Shown here: piece after piece, positions 30,120 through 38,975 of the stretch
Position numbering within the stretch: the stretch's first letter is position 1
How the letters are laid out: each line of letters opens with the position of its first letter
DNA from: an uncultured Bacteroidota bacterium
Lineage (GTDB): Bacteria; Bacteroidota; Bacteroidia; Flavobacteriales; Flavobacteriaceae
Reading direction: 5' to 3'
Assembly: GCA_902614065.1 (NCBI GenBank)
Contig: CACMJT010000001.1
Location: 218,501-282,500, forward strand
DNA: 64,000 bases
Made by a program: the position numbers and the translations under genes
Notes under the pieces: generated by a model
Seen by the model: only the letters and a program-made list of their open reading frames with translations
What the model was told of the DNA's origin: nothing
Database searches by the model: none

Positions 30120-31297
30120 TGATAGATAATTTTAAAAAATTTCAAGCTCAGACAACTAATCATCCATTAGGAATTGAGGTCATCAAAGCTGAGGGATCAT
30201 ATATTTACGATAGCAAAAAAAAATATCTCGATTTAGTTGCTGGTGTTTCTGTTCAAAACCTTGGACATTGTAATTATGAATTAAATAAAAGTATTATAAA
30301 TCAATTGAAAAAATATTCTCACGTTATGGTTTATGGAGAATTTGTTCAAAAGCCATCACTAAAACTCTGTAAATTACTCAACAAAATACTTCCTAAAAAT
30401 TTAAACTCTACATATCTGACTAATTCGGGAACTGAGGCAATAGAAGCAGCATTGAAACTAGCTAAAAGAGCAACTGGTAGGTCAAGAATAATCTCAGCTT
30501 TGAATTCCTATCATGGTAGCACACATGGTTCAATGAGCGTATCGGGGTTCGAACAACGCAAAAGGGCATACAGGCCACTTCTACCAAATATTGATTTCAT
30601 AAAATTTAATTGTGAAAGCGATATTAGTAAAATAAATCAGTCTACATCATGTGTAATTTTAGAAACGATTCAAGGTGGAGCAGGATTTATTGAACCAAAA
30701 CACAATTTTTTAAAAAAAATATCAAAAAAATGCAAAGAAGTTGGTGCTCTTCTTATTTTAGATGAACTTCAAACTGGTCTAGGAAGAACAGGTAAAATGT
30801 TTGCTTTTGAACATTATGAAATAAGTCCTGATATTCTTGTGCTTGGAAAATCTTTGGGTGGAGGTTTCCCAATTGGTGCAATGATTAGTGATAGATCCTT
30901 AATGAATAAGCTCAAGAGTAAACCCATTTTAGGACATATAACAACATTTGGAGGTCATCCAGTGATATCACAAGCTGGTTTAACTACATTAAAAATTATT
31001 TTGAGAGATAAACTGTTTGAAAAAGCTAAAATTTCAGAGCAAAAATTCAAGCAAAGACTCAAACATCCTGCAATAATCGAAATTAGAGGTAAAGGACTAA
31101 TGCTGGCATTAATCTTAGAATCTAATGAACTGGCTAAGAAATTGGTTATTAAATCACTTGAAAAAGGTTTGATTTTATTTTGGCTTCTTTATGAGTCAAG
31201 AGCTGTGAGAATAACACCTCCACTTAATATTACCGACAAAGAAATCAAAATCTCCACTGATATAATACTCAAAACTCTTGATGAGATTTATAATTAA
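30116..31297 (+). CDS. Class III PLP-dependent aminotransferase
   Basis: This 393-residue fold-type I aminotransferase is of the acetylornithine/ornithine/GABA type. The N-terminal YIYDSKKKYLDLVAGVSVQNLGH is typical. Cofactor phosphate-binding NSGTEAIEAALKLAKR is present, as is LDELQTGLGRTGKMFAFEH. The PLP Lys lies in GKSLGGGFPIGAM. Substrate cannot be decided from the sequence. No arginine biosynthesis genes are nearby. It follows the OstA-like gene with a 4-base overlap, an arrangement I know from other flavobacteria. Its product may act in amino acid metabolism. Confidence 0.88.
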   Translation: MMIDNFKKFQAQTTNHPLGIEVIKAEGSYIYDSKKKYLDLVAGVSVQNLGHCNYELNKSIINQLKKYSHVMVYGEFVQKPSLKLCKLLNKILPKNLNSTYLTNSGTEAIEAALKLAKRATGRSRIISALNSYHGSTHGSMSVSGFEQRKRAYRPLLPNIDFIKFNCESDISKINQSTSCVILETIQGGAGFIEPKHNFLKKISKKCKEVGALLILDELQTGLGRTGKMFAFEHYEISPDILVLGKSLGGGFPIGAMISDRSLMNKLKSKPILGHITTFGGHPVISQAGLTTLKIILRDKLFEKAKISEQKFKQRLKHPAIIEIRGKGLMLALILESNELAKKLVIKSLEKGLILFWLLYESRAVRITPPLNITDKEIKISTDIILKTLDEIYN

Positions 31298-31356
31298 ATG
31301 TTAATAAATATTTAATAAAGAAAATCTTTCCTGTTATCGACAGAACATATTGTATA

Positions 31357-31364
31357 TAATTTTG
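31357..31364 (+). promoter_or_regulatory. -7 promoter box TAATTTTG for the TPR-DUF368-aroE operon
   Basis: Exact TAnnTTTG match 9 bases before the ATG at 31374. It also argues against the longer TTG start at 31350, which lies before it. Confidence 0.6.
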
Positions 31365-31373
31365 AGTTTCGAT

Positions 31374-32378
31374 ATGGAAAGAGATAGAGATAATTTTAAA
31401 AGTCTAGAAAAATTTGAAAAAATGATTCAAGATGACAATACTGTTTATTTAGATTTAAATGAACTAGAGGAAATCATTATTTATTATTTTCATGATGCAA
31501 ATTATGAATTAGCTGAAAAGGCAATTGGACTTGCAAATCAAATTTTTCCAAAATCAATAAATATTTCCATATTAAGTTCTGAAATTCTTCTCCAAAAAAG
31601 TAAAGAATCTGAAGCTTATGAACTTATAGATGATTGTTTGAACCTAAATTCAGAAAATTGTGATTTGATATTCCAAAAAGCTAAGATCTTAAATAAACTT
31701 AAAAAATATAATGACTCAAATGATTTACTTTTGAAGCTTTCTGGTGTAAACGAAACAATTTTTTTAGTTGATGATTTAATGCTTAGAAATTATATGAATT
31801 TGGATAAATATTCAAAATCCATTAAGGTTGCCAAAAGGTTAATTTCTCAATTTCCTGACGACAAAAAATATATGGATAAATTGATTTCCTGTTACAGGTT
31901 GTCAAAAATGGAGAGTAAAGCAATTAGATTCCTTAATAAATTTTTAGAAAAATATCCCTACAACCAAAATGCATGGTTTGAAATTGGAAAGTTATATTTT
32001 GAAAGGAAGATGATAAAAGAAAGTATAGCATCTCATGAATTTAGCATCATTTGTAACGAAACATTTTCACCATCATATGTCGAATTAGGAAAAATATACG
32101 AATATAAGCTCGATTTTAACAAGGCCATATACTACTATGAAATTTTAAAGAGCCTAGATTCGGTGACATCATTTAGTCTTTACAGACTTTCTGTCTGCTA
32201 TGAAAAGATTGGTGCATATGACAAAGCAATTAATCATTTGAACGAAATAATTTCAAAAGACCCACTATACGAAAAAGCATGGATTTCAATTGCAAAGCAC
32301 TATCTAAGAAAAAATGATCACGATAAAGCACTTGAAAACTTAAACAAAGCCCTAAATATTATTGCTAATAATTATTAA
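31374..32378 (+). CDS. Tetratricopeptide repeat protein
   Basis: The product is 334 residues if started at the ATG at 31374 (MERDRDNF), downstream of a consensus promoter box. It has no signal peptide, so it should be cytoplasmic. Helix-pair repeats run through the whole length. Clear TPR units are near the C-terminus, for example YVELGKIYEYKLDFNKAIYYYEI and YRLSVCYEKIGAYDKAINHLNE, and WISIAKHYLRKNDHDKALENLNKA at the end. The function is unknown. TPR proteins act as protein-binding scaffolds. It is 9 bases upstream of two DUF368 genes, a gene order I recognise from related genomes. Confidence 0.85.
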   Translation: MERDRDNFKSLEKFEKMIQDDNTVYLDLNELEEIIIYYFHDANYELAEKAIGLANQIFPKSINISILSSEILLQKSKESEAYELIDDCLNLNSENCDLIFQKAKILNKLKKYNDSNDLLLKLSGVNETIFLVDDLMLRNYMNLDKYSKSIKVAKRLISQFPDDKKYMDKLISCYRLSKMESKAIRFLNKFLEKYPYNQNAWFEIGKLYFERKMIKESIASHEFSIICNETFSPSYVELGKIYEYKLDFNKAIYYYEILKSLDSVTSFSLYRLSVCYEKIGAYDKAINHLNEIISKDPLYEKAWISIAKHYLRKNDHDKALENLNKALNIIANNY

Positions 32379-32387
32379 GTTAGTCCT

Positions 32388-33278
32388 ATGATATCAAAGT
32401 TAGGCAATTCTATAATTATTTTTTTTAAAGGTATGTTAATGGGAATTGCTGATCTAGTGCCAGGAATTTCTGGAGGTACCATAGCCTTCATTACAGGCAT
32501 CTATGAAGATTTGATTGAGGCAATAAATAACATAAATCTTAACATATTTGATGGTGGTTTAGCTAATAATTTTAAAAAAAAAAAAATTGATTTTCTTTTA
32601 ATTTTATTTAGTGGAATTCTATTAAGTATTATTTCGTTCAGTAAATTTTTAGCTTATCTATTGGTTAATTTTAATAATGAGTTAAGATCGTTTTTTCTGG
32701 GTCTTGTACTGTATAGTATAATCATACTCTATAGATCCATTGATAAAAGAAGACTACTAAATATTTCTAACCTGATTTTATTGATTTTTTCAATAATAAT
32801 TAGTTTTATGATTTTCAACTCGCCATCATTTGATCCAGCAATTACAAATTGGTATATTTTTTTATGTGGAATTATTTGTTCTTTGGCAATGATTCTTCCT
32901 GGAATATCAGGGGCTTACATTTTAATTATACTTGGAACATATGAGTTTTTAATAAAAAAAATATCTGATTTCTCAGCAGAGTTAGACTCAATAACTACAA
33001 TAGTCATATTTGGGTTTGGATTTTTAATTGGTGTTATTATATTTTCAAGAATAATCAAATATTTATTGAAAAGTTTTAAAAAACAAACATTTGTCACTCT
33101 TATTGGATTAATAATAGGTTCACTTCCAAAAATATTACCTATCGAGGCTAATGATAGTTTAAGTTTTTTTGGAAATTTGACAGAGTTTTTTTTAAATAAC
33201 CCATCATCCATATTTTTTATTTTGATTGGAGTTTTAAGTGTCAGTCTCTTTTCTAGGTTAAAAATAAATACTCAATGA
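32388..33278 (+). CDS. DUF368 membrane protein, probable polyprenyl-phosphate translocase (first copy)
   Basis: This 296-residue inner-membrane protein of about eight hydrophobic segments belongs to DUF368. The signature GIADLVPGISGGTIAFITGIYE (residues about 18-39) is repeated in weaker form mid-protein as MILPGISGAYILIILGTYE, an inverted-repeat arrangement typical of the family. DUF368 proteins such as PopT have been shown to return undecaprenyl phosphate across the membrane for reuse in cell wall synthesis. It overlaps a second DUF368 gene by 4 bases (ATGA). I do not know whether both copies act on the same lipid. Confidence 0.88.
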   Translation: MISKLGNSIIIFFKGMLMGIADLVPGISGGTIAFITGIYEDLIEAINNINLNIFDGGLANNFKKKKIDFLLILFSGILLSIISFSKFLAYLLVNFNNELRSFFLGLVLYSIIILYRSIDKRRLLNISNLILLIFSIIISFMIFNSPSFDPAITNWYIFLCGIICSLAMILPGISGAYILIILGTYEFLIKKISDFSAELDSITTIVIFGFGFLIGVIIFSRIIKYLLKSFKKQTFVTLIGLIIGSLPKILPIEANDSLSFFGNLTEFFLNNPSSIFFILIGVLSVSLFSRLKINTQ

Positions 33279-34225
33279 AAGATTGGAACAAATCTTTTTT
33301 TATCGAAATTTTCCTACATGGACTTGTTATGGGAACCATTAATAAATTACCAGGAATATCAGGTGGTCTTTATGCAATTATTATTGGGTTTTATGATCAT
33401 TTTATGATATCCTTAAAAAAGATTGGATTAAGAAATTTATTAAAAAATAAAAGTCCAAAAATATTCTTGTCAGAGATTAATGCATTCTTCTTGATGACAA
33501 TATCATTGGGTATGATAGTCAGCTACTTTACAACATCTAAAATTCTTGATTATTTTTTACATAATTTTCAATTACAAGTTTGGGGTTGTTTTTTTGGGTT
33601 AATTCTTGGTTCAGTCTTTTTTTTAATAAGAAAAATAGATAAAATTGATATAACAAAATCATTGATTTTTTTAATGAGTTTGACTCTAGGATTGGTAATT
33701 AGTTTTGTCGATCCAATGATTGAAAATAGAAATCTAATTTTTATATTTTTTTGTGGTTATATTAGTATTTGTGGTATTACAATTCCTGGACTTTCTGGCT
33801 CTTTTTTACTCATTATTCTTGGAAACTATAAGTTAGTTCTAATTGATTCAGTAAATAATTTTTATAACTTAATTTCAAATTATTTGATTGGGACAAACTT
33901 TACTGTTAGTGAAGTTTTATTACACATATTAATCACTTTTTTCATAGGTTCTGTGATTGGTCTTATTAGTCTGTCAAGATTTTTAAGCTTTATTTCACAA
34001 AAATATCCCCGGCATTTAAATTTTATGATAATTGGATTTGTTATTGGTACTTTACCAATTGTTTGGCCCTGGAACCAAGTTAAAAAATTTGAGAATGATT
34101 TGCTTATGATTGAAAACTTAAATTTGATTGATCTATATACCTCATTAATAATTTTAATAGTATTATTTTTAATGATATTTATTGAAAAATATGCCAAAAA
34201 TAAAAAGATTCGGACTAATCGGTAG
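33275..34225 (+). CDS. DUF368 membrane protein, probable polyprenyl-phosphate translocase (second copy)
   Basis: This 316-residue membrane protein is a paralogue of its upstream neighbour. The signature appears as NKLPGISGGLYAIIIGFYDH near the N-terminus and ITIPGLSGSFLLIILGNYK near the middle. About eight to nine membrane segments are predicted by eye. It starts within the last codons of the first copy and runs 35 bases into aroE, an unusually long overlap. As for copy one, a lipid-carrier recycling role is taken from the family. Sequence divergence between the two copies is large, which suggests an old duplication and separate tasks or a hetero-oligomer. Confidence 0.87.
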   Translation: MKDWNKSFFIEIFLHGLVMGTINKLPGISGGLYAIIIGFYDHFMISLKKIGLRNLLKNKSPKIFLSEINAFFLMTISLGMIVSYFTTSKILDYFLHNFQLQVWGCFFGLILGSVFFLIRKIDKIDITKSLIFLMSLTLGLVISFVDPMIENRNLIFIFFCGYISICGITIPGLSGSFLLIILGNYKLVLIDSVNNFYNLISNYLIGTNFTVSEVLLHILITFFIGSVIGLISLSRFLSFISQKYPRHLNFMIIGFVIGTLPIVWPWNQVKKFENDLLMIENLNLIDLYTSLIILIVLFLMIFIEKYAKNKKIRTNR

Positions 34226-34913
34226 AGATATTGAATATTCATTTTCCAAACAATATTTTTCCATAAAATTCAAAAAGGAGAATCTGGACGGCTATCAATA
34301 TATTAATTGTGATATTAAAAAAGTAGAGGACTTTAAAAAGATTAAATTAAAGGAATTTGATGGATTCAATGTAACAATTCCTTACAAAGAAAAAATTATT
34401 AATTTTCTAGATTCATTAGATGAAAATGCAAAAAAAATTGGTGCAGTTAATACAATTAAAATTAAAGATGGAAGGCTTGTTGGCTATAACACTGATTATA
34501 TTGGGTTTTTGACTTCAATCGACGGCTTTGATTTCAAAAGGGCTGCAATTTTAGGCAGTGGTGGAGCATCTAAAGCTGTTGCTTTTGCACTAAAAAGTAG
34601 AAAAATACCATATGTAATTTTTTCTAGAAAATCAGATCCAAAATTTTTAAACTATTCTGATCAAGAAAATTATATCCCAAATTCTGATCTAATAATAAAT
34701 ACAACTCCGCTTGGTACTTTCCCAAATACAAATGATTTGCCACCAATAAATTTTGAATTAATATCAAATAAGAGTTTTTGCTATGACTTAATTTATAATC
34801 CTATTAAAACGAAATTTTTAATGAGGTCTGAGGAACTTGGTGCAACAATAAAAAATGGTCTGAATATGCTTGAAAACCAAGCAGAGGAAAGTTGGAAGTT
34901 ATGGAACAGTTAA
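34191..34913 (+). CDS. aroE: Shikimate dehydrogenase
   Basis: This 240-residue enzyme reduces 3-dehydroshikimate with NADPH in aromatic amino acid synthesis. The ATG at 34191 (MPKIKRFGLIG) is preferred to a TTG 9 bases earlier. The substrate-binding SFSKQYF replaces the usual S-x-S. FDGFNVTIPYK has the catalytic Lys, and GAVNTI and NTDYIGF follow. The NADP-binding glycine loop is LGSGGASKAV. The C-terminal NGLNMLENQAEESWKLW ends in the usual Gln and Trp. Length is slightly under the usual 270-280. It overlaps the upstream DUF368 gene by 35 bases. Confidence 0.92.
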   Translation: MPKIKRFGLIGRDIEYSFSKQYFSIKFKKENLDGYQYINCDIKKVEDFKKIKLKEFDGFNVTIPYKEKIINFLDSLDENAKKIGAVNTIKIKDGRLVGYNTDYIGFLTSIDGFDFKRAAILGSGGASKAVAFALKSRKIPYVIFSRKSDPKFLNYSDQENYIPNSDLIINTTPLGTFPNTNDLPPINFELISNKSFCYDLIYNPIKTKFLMRSEELGATIKNGLNMLENQAEESWKLWNS

Positions 34914-34952
34914 TAAAATATTATTAACTTAAAGAAATTTTACTTTCTATAG

Positions 34953-36362
34953 ATGAAGAATTTAAAAAGGAAAAAATTTATAGATTTTAGAGAAAATTTT
35001 CAAAAAAAAACAAAACTAATTGAAGATTTAAAAGTTCTAATTTCAAGCGATTTAAATTTAAAAGAGAAAGAAGATATATTCAATAGCATAAGAAGGAAAT
35101 GGATTACTTTTGGAAAAGTTCCAAGTCACTTAGCATTTAACCTAAATAATTCTTACCACCACCAAGTAAAACTTTATTATGATTTAGTCTATCTTGATAG
35201 AAATTATAAAGAAAAAGATTTGGATAAAAACTTATTAGAGAAGAAAGAATTAATAGTGAAAATTAAAAAATTAAATGATTATAGCAATAAGATTAAAAGC
35301 TACAAAGACTCTCTAAAAATAATTAAAAGATGGAATTTTTTGACTGGGCCGACACGGCAAAATTATGAGAGAAAATTAAATGATGAATTTGATCAATATG
35401 TTAAAAAAATTAAAGATTCAAAAAGAGAGTACTTAAATAATAAAGAAAAGTACGTAGATACATTTATTGAAAGTAAAAAAAGTCTAGCAAAAGAAATGGA
35501 ATCAATAAACGAGCAAAATTGTAGTGATAAAACATCCTGGATAAAAAAAATTAGGGCGTTTGAATCATTAAAACAAAAATTTATTGATATTGGTCCAGTT
35601 GATCATCAAGAAAACGATGAGTTATGGATAAACTTTAAAAAAATAAATAAGAGTTTTTTGCAAGAAAAAAACTCATTTTTTAAGAATTTAAAAAAAGAAT
35701 ATTCTGCTAACATCAAAAATCAAATCGAATTGATCAATGCCTTAAAAGATATACAAAATAAAGAGAAATTAATCAAACACACAGAGTTACAAGAATTAAA
35801 GAAAAAGTTTAATAGCATAGAAAATGTGCCTTATAAAAAAAATAAAGAGAACAGAAAAATTTTCTTTGAATTATTAGATCATTGTTACGAAAAGATTGGA
35901 GAAAACATTTCCAATAAAAAGATGATTGAAAAAAAGAATTCTGAAAAAATTAAAGGGATAATTAATGAAATTAAACAGAATCTTTCAAAACAAAATATTG
36001 ATGATGAAATTCAAAAACTTTCGAACATCGAAGTATCAATACCAATTAAGCAATTAAATGAGCTTTCGGTTTTTTTAAGCAAAAAATTTAAAGATGAGGG
36101 TCATGTTCAATCAGATATTGATAAGAATATTTCAAAAATAAAATCTAGTTTGATGTCTGATGAGGAAAAAAGCTTGGCAAAAATGAAAATAAAGAAAAAA
36201 ATTGATGAGATAAAAAAGCAAATTGGTCAACTTGAGAATAATCTAACATTTATAAAATCAGAAAAATCTGACAATTCAATTTTTAATAACGTTCACAATC
36301 AGATAGAAAAATTTAATCAGGATTTAATTTTACAAAAGAAAAAATTAAGTCATTTCATTTGA
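34953..36362 (+). CDS. DUF349 helical repeat protein
   Basis: This 469-residue, Lys- and Glu-rich, helical cytoplasmic protein has several DUF349 repeats. Each is a three-helix unit of about 75 residues with the motifs W...G.vp (WITFGKVPSHLAF, FIDIGPVDHQENDELW, FNSIENVPYKKNKE). The C-terminal 100 residues are coiled coil. Homologues in the same position behind aroE are known to me as longer proteins with an acidic N-terminal extension. That extension is absent here. Function is unknown. An RNA- or ribosome-related role has been suggested for DUF349 but is not established. It overlaps mazG tail to tail by 18 bases. Confidence 0.82.
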   Translation: MKNLKRKKFIDFRENFQKKTKLIEDLKVLISSDLNLKEKEDIFNSIRRKWITFGKVPSHLAFNLNNSYHHQVKLYYDLVYLDRNYKEKDLDKNLLEKKELIVKIKKLNDYSNKIKSYKDSLKIIKRWNFLTGPTRQNYERKLNDEFDQYVKKIKDSKREYLNNKEKYVDTFIESKKSLAKEMESINEQNCSDKTSWIKKIRAFESLKQKFIDIGPVDHQENDELWINFKKINKSFLQEKNSFFKNLKKEYSANIKNQIELINALKDIQNKEKLIKHTELQELKKKFNSIENVPYKKNKENRKIFFELLDHCYEKIGENISNKKMIEKKNSEKIKGIINEIKQNLSKQNIDDEIQKLSNIEVSIPIKQLNELSVFLSKKFKDEGHVQSDIDKNISKIKSSLMSDEEKSLAKMKIKKKIDEIKKQIGQLENNLTFIKSEKSDNSIFNNVHNQIEKFNQDLILQKKKLSHFI

Positions 36363-37118
36363 TTTAAATATTTCTTTAGACTCTTCCCATATTATTTCTA
36401 ACTCATTCTTATCAATCTGACTAATTTTTTGTTTTTTTCTTTTTATAATTTCTTCTAAAATCTTAAATCTACCAATAAACTTTTCAGTTGATTTTTTTAA
36501 GCTTAGTTCAGGGTCAATTTTTAAAAATCTAGAATAGTTAATTAGAGTGAAAAGGACATCACCAAATTCATCCTCAATTTTGTTTCTATTTTTATCATTC
36601 ACTTCTACATTTAACTCTTTCATTTCTTCCTCTAGTTTAGATTTTACTGAATTGATTGAATTCCAATCAAATCCAACACTGGAGGCTTTGTCTTGAGCTC
36701 TTTGAGCTTTAAGAATTGTTGGCAACTTTTTAGGTATACCTGAAAGTATACTTTTTTTTGTTTTCTTCGATTTTAAATTTTCCCAATTTAATTTCACTTC
36801 TTCCTCGGTCTTAACAACTAGACCACCATAAATATGAGGATGTCTGTAAATTAATTTATCACATAAATCATTAACAACGTCCTTAAAATTAAATTTCTTT
36901 TTCTCTGATGCTATTTTAGAATAAAAAACAATGTGTAGCAACAAATCTCCCAGCTCTTCTTTGAGATTTTCAAAGTTTTCACTCTCAATTGCGTCATTTA
37001 ATTCATATACTTCCTCTATTGTCAAGTTTTTAAGACTTTGAATTGTTTGTTTTCTATCCCACGGGCATTTGGATCTTAAATCATCCATGATATTTAATAA
37101 CCTTTGTAATTCTTTCAT
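36345..37118 (-). CDS. mazG: Nucleoside triphosphate pyrophosphohydrolase MazG
   Basis: This 257-residue all-alpha NTP pyrophosphohydrolase removes abnormal nucleotides. It has two MazG domains, as in the full-length enzyme. The N-terminal one has LRSKCPWDRKQTIQSL, EEVYELNDAIE and EELGDLLLHIVFYS, with the metal-binding ExxE...ExxD pattern. The C-terminal one has KLEEEMKELN and EDEFGDVLFTLINYSRFL, again with the E..D ligands. RHPHIYGG is a typical link. It is the last gene of ruvX-def-mazG, overlapping def by one base, and is convergent with DUF349. Confidence 0.93.
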   Translation of the reverse strand: MKELQRLLNIMDDLRSKCPWDRKQTIQSLKNLTIEEVYELNDAIESENFENLKEELGDLLLHIVFYSKIASEKKKFNFKDVVNDLCDKLIYRHPHIYGGLVVKTEEEVKLNWENLKSKKTKKSILSGIPKKLPTILKAQRAQDKASSVGFDWNSINSVKSKLEEEMKELNVEVNDKNRNKIEDEFGDVLFTLINYSRFLKIDPELSLKKSTEKFIGRFKILEEIIKRKKQKISQIDKNELEIIWEESKEIFKSNEMT

Positions 37119-37684
37119 TATAAAAAACTCATTTTATATTGGGTTTCGATTTTACCTTTTTTAATTCGATCTAGTTTATTTTGAATAATTTTTCTTTTAA
37201 AACTGGATATTTTATCAGTAAATAAAACTCCATTTATATGGTCATTTTCGTGTAGAATTACTCTTGCTAGTAATCCCTTAAAAATTACAGAATTATGATT
37301 GAAATTTTCATCAAGAAATTCAACTTTGATCATATTTGGTCTTTTAATTTCAGCTCTAATATCAGGAATACTTAAGCAACCCTCATTAAAATAACATTGA
37401 TCACCATCCATTTCTGTAATCTCAGGATTTATAAATACTTTTTTGGAATTAAGTTTTTCAAAATCAGAAATCTCTTGGTCCTTAGGAAATAATGGATTTG
37501 CATCGATTATAAATATTTTTTTATTAACTCCAACCTGAGGCGCGGCCAATCCTACTCCTTCCGCATTATACATAGTTTCCCACATGTTGGAGATTAAACT
37601 TTTAATCTCCTCTGAATTTTCCTCTACTGATTTACATTTTTTTCTCAGTATTGGATGTCCATATGCCAGAATTGGTAATATCAT
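37118..37684 (-). CDS. def: Peptide deformylase
   Basis: This 188-residue metalloenzyme removes the N-formyl group from new proteins. All three motifs are present: GVGLAAPQVG, EGCLSIP with the Cys ligand, and HENDHINGVLF with the two His ligands and catalytic Glu. Length is normal. It sits between ruvX and mazG with one-base overlaps on both sides (TAATG type), so translation is coupled. Confidence 0.95.
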   Translation of the reverse strand: MILPILAYGHPILRKKCKSVEENSEEIKSLISNMWETMYNAEGVGLAAPQVGVNKKIFIIDANPLFPKDQEISDFEKLNSKKVFINPEITEMDGDQCYFNEGCLSIPDIRAEIKRPNMIKVEFLDENFNHNSVIFKGLLARVILHENDHINGVLFTDKISSFKRKIIQNKLDRIKKGKIETQYKMSFL

Positions 37685-38094
37685 TAAAATTTTTTTAAAA
37701 ATGACTGTAATATTATTGTAGCGCTTATTTTATCAATTAATTTTTTATTCTTTCTTTTTGTTTTTTTTAAATCAGATTTTGCAATTAAAAGTTTTGCTAA
37801 ACTTGATGTGAATCTTTCATCCTCTCTGAAAATTCCTAGTTTTGGATAATCTAGTTTAATTTTTTTTATAAATAATTTAATTTCACTTTCAAGATTAAAT
37901 AAATCATTCGTGTTAGTTCTTGGTAAACCAATGACAAATTTCACAATATTCTCATTTTCAGTGATATTTTTTATGTATTGGTAAATCTCTTTATTGTCCA
38001 CCGTCTCTAGTGGAAATGCGATTGATTGATCTTCATCACTAATAGCAAAACCACATCTTTTCTTTCCATAATCTATTGCTAATACCTTACTCAT
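37684..38094 (-). CDS. ruvX: YqgF/RuvX-type putative Holliday junction resolvase
   Basis: This 136-residue RNase H-fold nuclease has the first catalytic Asp in LAIDYGKKRCGFAISD near the N-terminus. VIGLPRTNTND is the conserved second strand, and the C-terminal part has DERFTSSLAKLLI with the catalytic Glu. The family acts in 16S rRNA 5'-end maturation and was first named as a Holliday junction resolvase. Size is usual. It is the first gene of ruvX-def-mazG. Its promoter box is 4 bases before the ATG. Confidence 0.9.
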   Translation of the reverse strand: MSKVLAIDYGKKRCGFAISDEDQSIAFPLETVDNKEIYQYIKNITENENIVKFVIGLPRTNTNDLFNLESEIKLFIKKIKLDYPKLGIFREDERFTSSLAKLLIAKSDLKKTKRKNKKLIDKISATIILQSFLKKF

Positions 38095-38098
38095 TTGA

Positions 38099-38106
38099 CA
38101 AAATTA
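38099..38106 (-). promoter_or_regulatory. -7 promoter box TAATTTTG for ruvX-def-mazG
   Basis: Exact TAnnTTTG match that ends 4 bases before the ruvX ATG. The mRNA is probably leaderless. It is divergent from the dapD promoter 36 bases away. Confidence 0.6.
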
Positions 38107-38141
38107 AATATTTAAGTGTAAGTAATTGATTTTGTATAAAT

Positions 38142-38149
38142 TATATTTG
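38142..38149 (+). promoter_or_regulatory. -7 promoter box TATATTTG for dapD-tsaC-cca
   Basis: Exact TAnnTTTG match 10 bases before the dapD ATG at 38160, so a leader of only a few bases is expected. Confidence 0.6.
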
Positions 38150-38159
38150 CAAAAAAAAG

Positions 38160-38966
38160 ATGAAAGAACTCATTGACATTGTTTGGAATAATAGGGACCT
38201 TTTGAAAGAAAAAAAATATTCAGATGCGGTTAAATCCACACTTGAAAAATTAAACAAAGGAGAAATAAAAGTTGCAGAAAAAATTGATAGTAAATGGATT
38301 GTAAATGAGTGGGTTAAAAAGGCTGTAATTTTATTTTTTCCTTTGATGGAGATGAAAACCATCGAGTTAGGCCCATTTGAATTTCATGATAAAATTAAAC
38401 TTAAAACCAACTACAAAAAACAAGGAGTTCGAGTCGTTCCTCACGCAATCGCAAGATATGGGTCTTTTATTCACAAAGGTGTTGTCTTGATGCCAAGCTA
38501 TGTGAATATTGGGTCAAATATTGGATCAGGTACTATGATTGATACATGGGCTACAGTTGGAAGTTGTGCTCAAATTGGTAAAAATGTACATGTTAGTGGA
38601 GGAGTTGGAATCGGCGGTGTTTTAGAACCTGTTCAAGCTGCTCCTGTTATTATTGAAGATGATGTTTTTATTGGATCAAGGTGTATCATTGTAGAGGGTG
38701 TAAGGGTTGAGAAACAAGCAGTTTTAGGTGCTAATGTTGTTTTAACAGCATCCACTAAAATTATTGATGTTTCGGAAAAAAAGCCAATATTTTATAAAGG
38801 CTACATCCCAGAAAACTCAGTTGTAATTCCGGGCTCTGTCACTAAAGATTTTAATGCAGGTCCTTACAATGTGCCATGTGCTCTCATTATTGGAAAAAGA
38901 AAAGAGAGCACTAATAAAAAAACTTCATTAAATGATGCTTTAAGAGATTATAATGTTTCTGCTTAG
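38160..38966 (+). CDS. dapD: 2,3,4,5-tetrahydropyridine-2,6-dicarboxylate N-succinyltransferase
   Basis: This 268-residue trimeric acyltransferase of the succinylase branch makes diaminopimelate for lysine and peptidoglycan. The C-terminal two thirds are a left-handed beta helix of hexapeptide repeats (IGSNIGSGTMIDTWATVGS, IGKNVHVSGGVGIGGVLEP). The segment PVIIEDDVFIGSRCIIVEG is highly typical of DapD. It heads the dapD-tsaC-cca series. The next step enzymes of the pathway are not here, except for lysA at 46894. Confidence 0.96.
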   Translation: MKELIDIVWNNRDLLKEKKYSDAVKSTLEKLNKGEIKVAEKIDSKWIVNEWVKKAVILFFPLMEMKTIELGPFEFHDKIKLKTNYKKQGVRVVPHAIARYGSFIHKGVVLMPSYVNIGSNIGSGTMIDTWATVGSCAQIGKNVHVSGGVGIGGVLEPVQAAPVIIEDDVFIGSRCIIVEGVRVEKQAVLGANVVLTASTKIIDVSEKKPIFYKGYIPENSVVIPGSVTKDFNAGPYNVPCALIIGKRKESTNKKTSLNDALRDYNVSA

Positions 38967-38975
38967 TACATTAAA

